From Eubacteriales Family XIII. Incertae Sedis bacterium (lineage in GTDB: Bacteria > Bacillota > Clostridia > Peptostreptococcales > Anaerovoracaceae), in contig JAIRSA010000136.1 of assembly GCA_031255695.1 (NCBI GenBank), positions 1 through 5,447 on the forward strand: DNA of 5,447 bases. The letters are read 5' to 3'. Below, one piece after another: positions 1 through 5,370 of the stretch. A program made the position numbers and the translations under genes. The notes below the pieces were generated by a model. The model was not told the origin of the DNA and did no database searches. It worked only from the letters and a program-made list of their open reading frames with translations. Every line of letters begins with the position of its first letter. Position 1 is the stretch's first letter.

Positions 1-120
1 GAGATCACGCCCGAAGGCATCGTCCTGAAAGAGATACATCCCGACTTCACGCCTGAGCAGGTGCAGGAGGCGACAGAAGCGAAGATCATAATAAGCCCGG
101 ATCTGGCCCCGATGAGGTAA
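1..120 (+). CDS. C-terminal end of a CoA-transferase (3-oxoacid/acetate CoA-transferase type), 5' truncated by the window
   Basis: Frame 1 is open from the first base to a TAA at 118-120, giving 39 residues. The tail contains GIVLKEIHPDFTPEQ followed by an ISPDLAPM-like end. This resembles the extreme C-terminus of family I CoA-transferases (beta subunit or beta domain), which usually end with a 'G-x-V-L-x-E-I-x-P' strand, a short helix and a 'DL-x-x-M' tail. Such enzymes move CoA between acetate or succinate and acetoacetate, butyrate or propionate in the cytoplasm, through a catalytic glutamate that lies outside the window. Only the tail is visible, so substrate and subunit arrangement (separate beta subunit or fused chain) cannot be decided. 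The terminator at 251-296 is the likely end of its transcript. The assignment rests on motif memory, not a search. Confidence 0.6.
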   Translation, partial: EITPEGIVLKEIHPDFTPEQVQEATEAKIIISPDLAPMR

Positions 121-240
121 CGGATGGCAGTCGCCGGGCGGATTGCTTCGGCGGGCCGGGCGGCCGTTTCGGCAGATGCTTCGGCGGACCGGGCGGTCGT
201 TTCGGCGGCCGTTTCGACAGGCCGGGCGGCCGTTTCGGAG
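121..240. repeat. GC-rich 33-bp tandem repeat built from ~11-bp subunits
   Basis: Units begin at about 154, 187 and 220, exactly 33 bp apart. Each carries a GGCCGGGCGGCC-type palindrome followed by GTTTCGG. A degenerate earlier unit is visible at 121-153, sharing TGCTTCGGCG with 177-186 at the same 33-bp offset. Inside each unit, GTTTCGG/CTTCGG blocks recur every 10-12 bp, so 33 looks like three 11-bp subunits. In the middle unit the palindrome changes on both sides (GACC-GGGC-GGTC), which keeps the dyad. The array sits between the CoA-transferase stop and the terminator. Both strands are open through it (proline/arginine-rich shadow peptides), but no ribosome binding site or family resemblance supports a gene. 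Confidence 0.75.
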
Positions 241-250
241 AGAGATATAT

Positions 251-296
251 AAAGGCCGGCGAGGAATGCGGCAAAGCGCATCCCCGCCGGCCTTTT
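251..296. terminator. Rho-independent terminator, probably bidirectional between convergent genes
   Basis: AAAGGCCGGCG (251-261) pairs perfectly with CGCCGGCCTTT (285-295). An inner stem of ATGCG (266-270) with CGCAT (277-281) closes a small loop around GCAAAG. On the plus strand the stem runs into TTTT, ending the CoA-transferase transcript. On the minus strand the same stem is followed by TTTATATAT, so it can also end the ABC operon, whose last stop codon is only about 40 bp away. No other terminator is visible for either transcript. Confidence 0.9.
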
Positions 297-337
297 GTGT
301 GCGCGGCGGTAGGGGCCAGGCGGTAGGCTGTTATGGC

Positions 338-2407
338 CTACTCGCCGGTGGCCGCCAGCAGCGCCTTGAGCGCAGGGTTGCCAGGGCTAAGATACCAGTC
401 GGGCATGACCGCCGGTGCCGGCATCGGCAGATCGTCCGTTATGCCGTGCCAGCCGTCGGGCAGGCCAGACGAGGCAGTGGGCGCGACGATATAGTATTCC
501 CTTCCGTCAACCAGCATGTTCTCCCCATAATCCACGGCCATGCGGATCAGATAAGGGTCGCTGAAGAAGCCGACGCTCTCTTGCACGTCATCGACTACAT
601 GCACGAGCTGGATGCTGTCTATGGCGCCGATCCATCCCGTGATCAGCTCATAATAGCCGCTGTCGGCGAGCCATTCCACCGTATTCTTGAAATCGGCGGT
701 TATGCCGATGGATATCTGCCCATTGGGGATGTTGGCCCTGCCTTCCGCCTGCTGCTGGAATTCCAGATAAAGCATGCAGAAGGGGACTCTCGTGCTGAAG
801 ATCCGTTCGGCGGGCAGCAAGCGCAGATCTGCGTTCACAGCCGCCTTGAAGCCATCGAACTCATAGGAAGAGAGCGCGATCTGTTCGGAATCGGCGTAGC
901 CCCTGATGGATATCTGTCTGAGCGTGCCGAGCTTCGGGTTGTCCAGGCTGTTTTGGGCACGGAATTCGTCCGATTCCACAAGCCGGCGCAGGTTTTCGTC
1001 CTGCGCGAAGAATCCCAGGGGCAGCCTCCAGCTCCTGCTTACCCCCCCAAAAATGCCGGGCTGGCTGTATTGCAGGTTCAGCCGCGAATATGCTTCGTAG
1101 TAGGGCCAGATGTTTCTAGGCTCATGCCGGCGGTCTGTTATATTGCGGTGGAAGGCGGTGATGGCGGCGATGTTTTCGGGCTCGCTGAATGTGTAGAACC
1201 CCGCGCCCGAATACGTGTAGGGCTGGACTATCTCGCCTGGATAGCCGGGCGTGGGTATGTTCAAAGTGGCGGACGCGATCCTTTCGCCGGCCGGTATCCT
1301 GCGCTCGTAGCCGAACAGGTCGAGGCGCAGGCTCAGGAGCAGGACAAGCACGACGGCCGCAAATACGCCGAACTGCACGGCGGTCTCGCGGTTCCATATG
1401 CGCGGCGATTTCTTCAGGATGATGCGCGTTATCAGCATAGTGATGACAGCGCCGATGGCCATACCGGCATAGAAATACATATTGTTGTTGTTGTCGGATA
1501 TGGTCTGGAAGTAAAAGGCCATGAGCGTCGTGCCCGCAAGCGTCGTGGCGAAGCATATGACCCATTCCATGAATCTGAACGTTATGGAATCCCCTGCCTT
1601 TTCCAGGGGCCTGCGCGCATATAGGATGCTCGCACAGACGCATATCAGGGCACCGGCCGCGATATACACAACTATGGCCAAAGCGCCTGGGGCGCCTGCT
1701 GTGATCGGCAGGTAGGACAGAGGCGAGAGGGACCCGATAAACTCAAGGGACTCCGAGCTGGCGTCGAAGCCGAACAGGAAGTGGGTGCAGTAGGCGTAGC
1801 ATATCGAGACGATCATGGGCAGTATGGAGTTCAGCAGGATGCAGACCACAAGGTGCATGGGCGTATTGCCGCATACTATGCCCGCCAATAAGCAGACAGC
1901 GAAGACGAAAAACGTCAGGAGCAGCATAAGGGCGAAGCGGGCGGCTATAACGTATACTGGGATAACCTGGGCCTCCATCGCGCCAGAATCCAATAACTCC
2001 TTGTAATGCCAAGGCGACCCGAACGACATGGCGACAGATATCAGGCATACCGCCACGATGGGCAGCCATATCAGCAGCAGCCCAGAAACGAGCTGGCTGT
2101 TGAACAGCCTCGCCCGCGTAAATGGCAGCGAATGCATCACGGCGACCGATCCAGGCGCGAACATATAGCGCTGCAGCACAGCGGCCGTGATCAGTGGGAA
2201 CAGGCAAAAGAATGCGATGAACCCAGGGTGGCGGAATTCGAGTATGGCCCGGAACATGTAGTCCCTGTTATCCACGTCCAGGATCAGCGGGAAGAGGCCC
2301 GTCAGGAAATACGCGGCGAAGCCGAACGCCGGTATTGTCCAGAAACGCCTTAGATTTTCAAGGACGATCGGGGGCGATATGCTAAAGAAGGATCTTGTTG
2401 AGTTCAT
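338..2407 (-). CDS. ABC-2-type transporter permease with large C-terminal extracytoplasmic domain
   Basis: This is a 689-residue membrane protein, the probable transmembrane partner of the ATPase encoded just upstream. Hydrophobic segments lie at roughly residues 24-44, 62-79, 108-129, 150-180, 183-206, 240-263, 277-300, 310-331 and 342-363. A soluble domain of about 325 residues (365-689) follows, beginning DLFGYERRIP. With a cytoplasmic N-terminus, nine segments would put this domain outside the membrane. The VMHSLPFTRARLF stretch (90-102) after the second segment is typical of Firmicute ABC-2 permeases. The C-terminal part resembles what I recall as the DUF6449 domain of ABC-transporter-related proteins; this is unconfirmed. 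I chose the ATG at 2407 because GGGAGGT (2415-2421) sits 7 nt upstream. An in-frame ATG at 2428 would add seven residues and has a worse-spaced GGAGG. The gene overlaps the ATPase by 26 nt, implying translational coupling. It is about twice the length of B. subtilis YtrC/YtrD permeases, so it may be a fused transporter-sensor. The substrate is unknown; envelope or antibiotic stress is an inference from the operon type. Confidence 0.85.
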   Translation of the reverse strand: MNSTRSFFSISPPIVLENLRRFWTIPAFGFAAYFLTGLFPLILDVDNRDYMFRAILEFRHPGFIAFFCLFPLITAAVLQRYMFAPGSVAVMHSLPFTRARLFNSQLVSGLLLIWLPIVAVCLISVAMSFGSPWHYKELLDSGAMEAQVIPVYVIAARFALMLLLTFFVFAVCLLAGIVCGNTPMHLVVCILLNSILPMIVSICYAYCTHFLFGFDASSESLEFIGSLSPLSYLPITAGAPGALAIVVYIAAGALICVCASILYARRPLEKAGDSITFRFMEWVICFATTLAGTTLMAFYFQTISDNNNNMYFYAGMAIGAVITMLITRIILKKSPRIWNRETAVQFGVFAAVVLVLLLSLRLDLFGYERRIPAGERIASATLNIPTPGYPGEIVQPYTYSGAGFYTFSEPENIAAITAFHRNITDRRHEPRNIWPYYEAYSRLNLQYSQPGIFGGVSRSWRLPLGFFAQDENLRRLVESDEFRAQNSLDNPKLGTLRQISIRGYADSEQIALSSYEFDGFKAAVNADLRLLPAERIFSTRVPFCMLYLEFQQQAEGRANIPNGQISIGITADFKNTVEWLADSGYYELITGWIGAIDSIQLVHVVDDVQESVGFFSDPYLIRMAVDYGENMLVDGREYYIVAPTASSGLPDGWHGITDDLPMPAPAVMPDWYLSPGNPALKALLAATGE

Positions 2408-3284
2408 GGCCTGTACCTCCCATCTCATATATGAATATTTCCTCCAGCGTGAGCGGCAGTATGTCGAAAATCAATGGGGAATGCCGTTTTATCAAGGTTT
2501 CGGCTACTTCCTTGGGGTTGCGGACTATCATAAGCTCCACGGCGCCGCGCCTCTCCGTGTGCAGCACGTTCAGGCCTTCGTGGCGCTGATTTTCCGGGAT
2601 TTCCTGCGGGAAGGCCACCTGTATCTTATGGATGTCGGATTTCAGCTCGTCCAGATCGCGCTCGATGACCATGCTGCCCTTGTCCAGTATGCCGATGGAG
2701 TCGCAGACGCCCTCCATCTCCCGCAGGTTGTGCGAGGATACGAGGACGGTCATGCTGCGGTCCGCCACGCCATCCACGATATATTTCCAGACAAGCTTGC
2801 GGGCAAGCGGGTCAAGCCCGTCTATGGGCTCGTCAAGCACAAGGCAGTCGGGGGTGGACGACATGGCCAGTATGAACGCGGCCTGTTTCTGCATGCCCTT
2901 GGAGAACCTGCTCAGCTTGAGCTTCTCGTCGAGCTTGAAATGCGACAGCATGCCGTTGTAGCATTCCCAATCCCATTGCTTGTAGATGCGGCTGTAGAAT
3001 TTCGCGGAGCTCTTGAGGCTGTATGTATTGAAAAAGTACAGGTCGTCAGGGATGAAACTGACGCGCCCCTTCACTTCGGGGTTTTCGTATACTTCGGCGC
3101 CGTCGATGCGCACCGTGCCCGCGTCGCCCCGCAATATGCCCGTGATATGCTTCAGGGCAGTCGTCTTCCCGGAGCCGTTCACGCCCACAAGGCCGTAGAG
3201 CGAGCCCTTTTTCACGTGCAGGTCCAGCGCGGAAAGAGCCTGAAGCTTGTCGAAACGCTTGTCAAGACCGATTACTTCTATCAT
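2382..3284 (-). CDS. ABC transporter ATP-binding protein, YtrB-like
   Basis: This 300-residue cytoplasmic ATPase should power the ABC-2 permease downstream. Visible motifs are Walker A GVNGSGKT (34-41), a signature of the form FSKGMQKQ (127-134), Walker B CLVLDEP (147-153), a GLD D-loop (156-158) and the H-loop histidine in SSHN (about 185). The Q-loop position reads FIPDD (about 78-82), lacking the usual glutamine, and the signature is SKGMQ rather than LSGGQ; both are common in this subfamily as I recall it. Residues about 215-280 form the extra C-terminal region, and the end (LTLEEIFIYEMGGTGHELN) is typical of YtrB-like proteins. The ATG at 3284 overlaps the regulator's TGA as ATGA, with AAGGAA upstream as a ribosome binding site, so the two genes are translationally coupled. 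Export of an envelope-active compound is plausible, but the sequence does not show the substrate. Confidence 0.93.
   Translation of the reverse strand: MIEVIGLDKRFDKLQALSALDLHVKKGSLYGLVGVNGSGKTTALKHITGILRGDAGTVRIDGAEVYENPEVKGRVSFIPDDLYFFNTYSLKSSAKFYSRIYKQWDWECYNGMLSHFKLDEKLKLSRFSKGMQKQAAFILAMSSTPDCLVLDEPIDGLDPLARKLVWKYIVDGVADRSMTVLVSSHNLREMEGVCDSIGILDKGSMVIERDLDELKSDIHKIQVAFPQEIPENQRHEGLNVLHTERRGAVELMIVRNPKEVAETLIKRHSPLIFDILPLTLEEIFIYEMGGTGHELNKILL
2415..2421 (-). promoter_or_regulatory. Ribosome binding site that decides the permease start
   Basis: GGGAGGT on the minus strand lies inside the ATPase coding sequence, 7 nt before the ATG at 2407. A competing GGAGG (2439-2443 region) is 12 nt before the ATG at 2428, which is less favourable. 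Confidence 0.7.
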
Positions 3285-3658
3285 GATGGCTTCCTTTCTA
3301 TCAATTCTGCTGCGATATGCTTGATCTCGTCGGCATTTAGGCCTAGGTACTGAAGCTCGGCAATACAGCTGGACATCGTTTCGATGAGCTCAGTTTTCCG
3401 GGTCCCGTCGGGCTTCCTCGCTTCGGCCTTCTCCACAAAGGTGCCTAGGCCAGGCGATGTGTAGACGTAGCCCTGCCGCTCAAGCTCGCGGTAGGCCTTC
3501 TGGATCGTGTTTGGGTTTACAGTCAGTGTCTTGGACAGATCGCGGACGGACGGGAGCTTCTCGTCAGGCTTCATGAGCCCCGACAATATGGCCTCCCGGA
3601 AATTGTCCACAATCTGCTCGTAGATGGACTTCCGACTTCTCAAATCCGGCTGGAACAT
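3281..3658 (-). CDS. GntR-family transcriptional regulator, YtrA subfamily
   Basis: This 125-residue DNA-binding protein is the first gene of the ABC operon. Residues 10-76 form the GntR winged helix-turn-helix: SIYEQIVDNFREAI, then EKLPSVRDLSKTL, then a recognition helix NPNTIQKAYRELE (48-60) and the wing GYVYTSPGLGTFV (63-75). Only about 50 residues follow, mostly helix (89-121). That length excludes FadR, HutC and MocR effector domains and fits the YtrA subfamily, which dimerises through a short helical tail and is normally linked to ABC transporter genes, as here. The start at 3658 is supported by AGGGAG (3665-3670) five to seven nt upstream. It probably represses its own operon through the inverted repeat at 3762-3786. 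The inducer is unknown; in B. subtilis the equivalent system responds to certain cell-wall antibiotics. Confidence 0.93.
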   Translation of the reverse strand: MFQPDLRSRKSIYEQIVDNFREAILSGLMKPDEKLPSVRDLSKTLTVNPNTIQKAYRELERQGYVYTSPGLGTFVEKAEARKPDGTRKTELIETMSSCIAELQYLGLNADEIKHIAAELIERKPS

Positions 3659-3761
3659 CCGTGTCTCCCTTCATGATGGTTTATGACGCCTCGGCCGCCG
3701 CCTGCCAGGCAGCAAAAGGGCCGAGTGCATATACAAATGGCTGGAATCAAATAGTGATCTA

Positions 3762-3786
3762 AGTGTACTATATGTACTAGTACACT
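3762..3786. promoter_or_regulatory. Inverted-repeat operator for the YtrA-like regulator
   Basis: Arms AGTGTACTA (3762-3770) and TAGTACACT (3778-3786) are perfect reverse complements around a 7-nt centre. Written as half-sites it is AGTGTA-N13-TACACT, which is, as I recall, the operator described for B. subtilis YtrA. It runs from the last base of the -35 to the whole -10, so a bound dimer would block RNA polymerase. A second palindrome, TGTACTAGTACA (3773-3784), is nested in it. Confidence 0.85.
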
Positions 3787-3791
3787 GTCAA
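3762..3791 (-). promoter_or_regulatory. Sigma-A-type promoter of the GntR/ABC operon
   Basis: On the minus strand a perfect -35 TTGACA (3791 to 3786) is followed by an 18-bp spacer and a -10 TACACT (3767 to 3762). Transcription would start near 3755, giving a leader of about 97 nt before the regulator ATG. AT-rich sequence with an A8 tract lies upstream. The -10 is imperfect and the spacer one base long, as expected for a promoter shaped by an overlapping operator. Confidence 0.7.
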
Positions 3792-3830
3792 TAGGAATTT
3801 GAAGAATTATGTGTTTTTTTTCGGAAGGGC

Positions 3831-3970
3831 GGCGAGGCGGCGGGGCGTGGCTTAAACTAGCGAGGTGCCGGTGTTGGGAGCGGGCGGGAGTGCGGGCGGC
3901 GACGAGGCGGATGGCGTGGCCGAAACGGGCGAAGCGCCAGCAGTGGGAGCGTACCGGAAGTGCGGGCGGC
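3831..3970. repeat. Imperfect 70-bp tandem duplication, GC-rich
   Basis: Copies at 3831-3900 and 3901-3970 are both 70 bp and align with two compensating single-base gaps at roughly 70% identity. Shared landmarks are GAGGCGG near the start, GGCGTGGC, AAAC, GCC, GGGAGCG and the identical end AGTGCGGGCGGC. The array begins about 14 bp beyond the stop codon of the ATPase gene on the minus strand. Several short ORFs cross it on both strands, but none has a ribosome binding site or recognisable similarity, so I treat it as non-coding. Confidence 0.65.
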
Positions 3971-3984
3971 CACCACCGCCGGCA

Positions 3985-5181
3985 TCAGTCGCCCATAAGC
4001 CAGCTGGGCGCATAGACTTTGCGGATCCCATCATAATCGGCATCGGGATCTTCGTCCAGCGTCAATATGTATTTTGCGTAATGGTCGGATATTTTCCGCA
4101 GCGGCGCAAGCTCGCGCTCCAGCGTCGCCTGCTCCCGCACAGTGGCGGCCACCTGGAAGTACGAGCGCCCGGAATGATCTATGGCTACAAAATCGACCTC
4201 AAGCCCGCCGAGCTTGCCGACGTACACCTGATATCCGCGCCGCAGCAGTTCCAGATAGATCACGTTCTCCAGTATATGCCCCACATCGGTGCCGCTTTTG
4301 CCCAATAGCAGGTAGCGCATGCCGATGTCCACAGCATAATATTTATCCAGCGTTTTCAGGTACTGTTTCCCCTTTATGTCATACCGCTTGGCCTGATATA
4401 TGATGTAGCTGTCCATGAGCGTGCGCAGGTAGCGTTCCACAGTCTTGACGTCGATCTTGCGGCCGTCGGAGTTCATGGCGTTACTGATGTTCTTGGTGGA
4501 CAGTTGGCTGCCGATATTCTCGAAAGTGAAGCGCAGCAGGCTCTCCAGCATCATGACATCCGGGATCCTGTACCGCCTTACCACATCATTCAGGATGACC
4601 GAATCGTAAACACCTTGCAGATAGCCGAGTATATGCTTGGGCTGGCCTTCGAACTCAAGCGCGCCGGGAAAGGAGCTGTTCTCCAGATATTCCGTATATT
4701 TGCGCTGGAGGCCGCCCTCCGTTCCTGTGGCAGAGGCATATTCCCGGAATGAGAGGGGAAGCATCTCGATTTCCACATAGCGGCCGGAAAGCAGCGTGGC
4801 CAGGTCGCCCGACAGCAGCCATGCGTTTGAGCCAGTCAGGTACAGATCCAGGTTCTTGCGCAGATGCAGGCTGTCAACCACACGCTGGAACTCCGGCACA
4901 TTCTGGATCTCGTCCAAAAACACGTAGGTCTTGCCCTCGGATGCCATGCGCGACAGCACGTATTCATGCAGTGCGGCGGCCTTGCAGAGGCCACGGTTGC
5001 TGTAGTCATCGAAATTGATCGAGATGATGTTCGCGGGCGCGGTCCCATTGTCCAGCAGGTGTTGCTGGAACAGGGCGAGCAGCGTGGACTTCCCGCAGCG
5101 CCGTATCCCAGTAATGATCTTGATCACCCCTTTGTCACGGTAGCCGATCAGTCGATCTAAATACTCCTTGCGTTCGATCAT
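3985..5181 (-). CDS. AAA_14/DUF4143-family ATP-binding protein
   Basis: This 398-residue protein has the two-part layout of the AAA_14/DUF4143 family. Residues 1-200 are a P-loop ATPase: Walker A GIRRCGKS (25-32), Walker B TYVFLDEIQ (85-93), a sensor-1-like LYLTGSNA (113-120), and the family hallmark LSGRYVEIEMLPLSFREY (131-148). Residues about 200-260 are helical, winged-helix-like, and about 280-390 form the DUF4143 region. That region carries E305, the EVDF motif (328-331) and YFQVA (341-345), reminiscent of a PD-(D/E)XK nuclease fold with the terminal ExK changed to QxA, so catalysis is doubtful. Family members are abundant and often multicopy in anaerobes, and their function is poorly defined. 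I chose the ATG at 5181 because AAAGGAGGG (5188-5196) lies 6 nt upstream and a promoter lies at 5225-5253; an extension to 5316 would start upstream of that promoter. The gene appears monocistronic. Confidence 0.92.
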   Translation of the reverse strand: MIERKEYLDRLIGYRDKGVIKIITGIRRCGKSTLLALFQQHLLDNGTAPANIISINFDDYSNRGLCKAAALHEYVLSRMASEGKTYVFLDEIQNVPEFQRVVDSLHLRKNLDLYLTGSNAWLLSGDLATLLSGRYVEIEMLPLSFREYASATGTEGGLQRKYTEYLENSSFPGALEFEGQPKHILGYLQGVYDSVILNDVVRRYRIPDVMMLESLLRFTFENIGSQLSTKNISNAMNSDGRKIDVKTVERYLRTLMDSYIIYQAKRYDIKGKQYLKTLDKYYAVDIGMRYLLLGKSGTDVGHILENVIYLELLRRGYQVYVGKLGGLEVDFVAIDHSGRSYFQVAATVREQATLERELAPLRKISDHYAKYILTLDEDPDADYDGIRKVYAPSWLMGD

Positions 5182-5187
5182 CGAGAA

Positions 5188-5196
5188 CCCTCCTTT
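5188..5196 (-). promoter_or_regulatory. Strong ribosome binding site fixing the ATPase start
   Basis: AAAGGAGGG on the minus strand ends 6 nt before the ATG at 5181. It sets the protein at 398 residues rather than the 443 of the longest open frame. Confidence 0.9.
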
Positions 5197-5224
5197 GCAC
5201 CGCACTTCATGGATTATTATAGAA

Positions 5225-5253
5225 ATTATATACCAAAACCGCAGAGAAGGCAA
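5225..5253 (-). promoter_or_regulatory. Sigma-A-type promoter of the AAA_14/DUF4143 ATPase gene
   Basis: On the minus strand a -35 TTGCCT (5253 to 5248), a 17-bp spacer and a perfect -10 TATAAT (5230 to 5225) precede the gene. Transcription would begin near 5218, leaving a leader of about 37 nt with the ribosome binding site. The two palindromic elements abut the -35 on its upstream side, and a related half-site (CCAAAAC, 5233-5239) lies in the spacer. Confidence 0.8.
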
Positions 5254-5254
5254 T

Positions 5255-5320
5255 AGTTTTTGGAATCGGATCCCAAAACTCTCGGTAATGGAGCAGTTTT
5301 TGGAATAAGATCCCAAAACT
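5255..5320. repeat. Two 26-bp palindromic elements exactly 40 bp apart, upstream of the ATPase promoter
   Basis: The elements at 5255-5280 and 5295-5320 are identical at 24 of 26 positions, differing only in the centre. Each has arms AGTTTTTGGA and TCCCAAAACT, reverse complements at 9 of 10 positions, around a 6-bp core (ATCGGA or ATAAGA). A third, degenerate copy occupies 5215-5240; its right arm CCAAAAC (5233-5239) is again exactly 40 bp away. The intervening bases are not conserved. Placement just upstream of and within the promoter suggests operator sites, or a family-specific upstream element, rather than coding sequence. Confidence 0.85.
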
Positions 5321-5335
5321 TAATAAGGCAAAAAC

Positions 5336-5364
5336 TTGAACATATGTTCGGGATATGCTATACT
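5336..5364 (+). promoter_or_regulatory. Promoter of the radical SAM gene
   Basis: A -35 TTGAAC (5336-5341), a 17-bp spacer and a -10 TATACT (5359-5364) precede the gene. The -10 is preceded by TGC, an extended -10 element. Transcription would start near 5370-5372, essentially at the first ATG (5371). Confidence 0.8.
5338..5349. promoter_or_regulatory. SOS box (LexA operator, Gram-positive type)
   Basis: GAACATATGTTC is a perfect 12-bp palindrome. It matches the core of the Bacillus-type LexA consensus CGAAC-RNRY-GTTYC at every core position; only the two outer bases differ (T and G). It overlaps the -35 of the radical SAM promoter, where bound LexA would block transcription until DNA damage. 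Its far side is about 85 bp from the -35 of the divergent ATPase gene, so only the radical SAM gene is an obvious target. Confidence 0.85.
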
Positions 5365-5370
5365 ATGTCC

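Larger units (their letters stand above)
3659..3984. other. 326-bp intergenic region: operon leader, promoter/operator, and GC-rich duplication
   Basis: No convincing gene lies here. From right to left it holds the GC-rich 70-bp duplication (3831-3970), an AT-rich stretch with eight T (3814-3821, eight A on the minus strand) that could act as an UP element, the operon promoter and operator (3762-3791), and a leader of about 97 nt. The leader contains an imperfect hairpin with a perfect 7-bp outer stem (3690-3696 with 3719-3725) and a possible 19-residue arginine-rich ORF (3671-3730, minus strand) lacking a visible ribosome binding site. I see no canonical terminator for the ATPase gene that ends at 3985. 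Confidence 0.6.

Noticed and set aside
86..274. Minus-strand proline-rich 62-codon ORF with KRPPGPPK repeats
   Set aside because: It is the translation of the 33-bp GC-rich repeat, runs through the terminator and into the CoA-transferase end, and has no convincing start signal.
143..1624. Long plus-strand open frame of 493 codons antisense to the ABC permease
   Set aside because: It lies opposite a gene with clear membrane segments, operon context and a good ribosome binding site. Its translation is arginine/glycine-rich without recognisable motifs and it runs through the terminator and the repeat array. It is a GC-driven shadow frame.
2408..2428. Upstream ATG (2428) as start of the permease
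   Set aside because: The ATG at 2407 has a better ribosome binding site and spacing. The upstream GGAGG is 12 nt from 2428. It remains a weak alternative.
2379..3353. Plus-strand open frame of 324 codons antisense to the ABC ATPase
   Set aside because: The minus strand carries Walker A, signature, Walker B and H-loop motifs in order. The antisense frame has no family resemblance.
3801..3821. Run of eight T as a plus-strand terminator
   Set aside because: Only a weak AATT/AATT stem precedes it, and no plus-strand gene ends nearby. It is better read as an A-tract upstream of the minus-strand promoter.
3809..4308. Short plus- and minus-strand ORFs across the 70-bp duplication (for example 3809-4015 and 3852-4043)
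   Set aside because: They have low-complexity composition imposed by GC-rich repeats, no ribosome binding site, and overlap with the real ATPase gene end.
5182..5316. 45-codon N-terminal extension of the AAA_14/DUF4143 ATPase
   Set aside because: The extension would start upstream of the gene's own -35/-10 and translate the palindromic elements. The ATG at 5181 has AAAGGAGGG at ideal spacing and begins with the family-typical MIERKEYL.
5255..5320. CRISPR array
   Set aside because: There are only two full copies, which are internally palindromic, with a 14-bp gap and no cas genes. The promoter-proximal position fits operator sites better.
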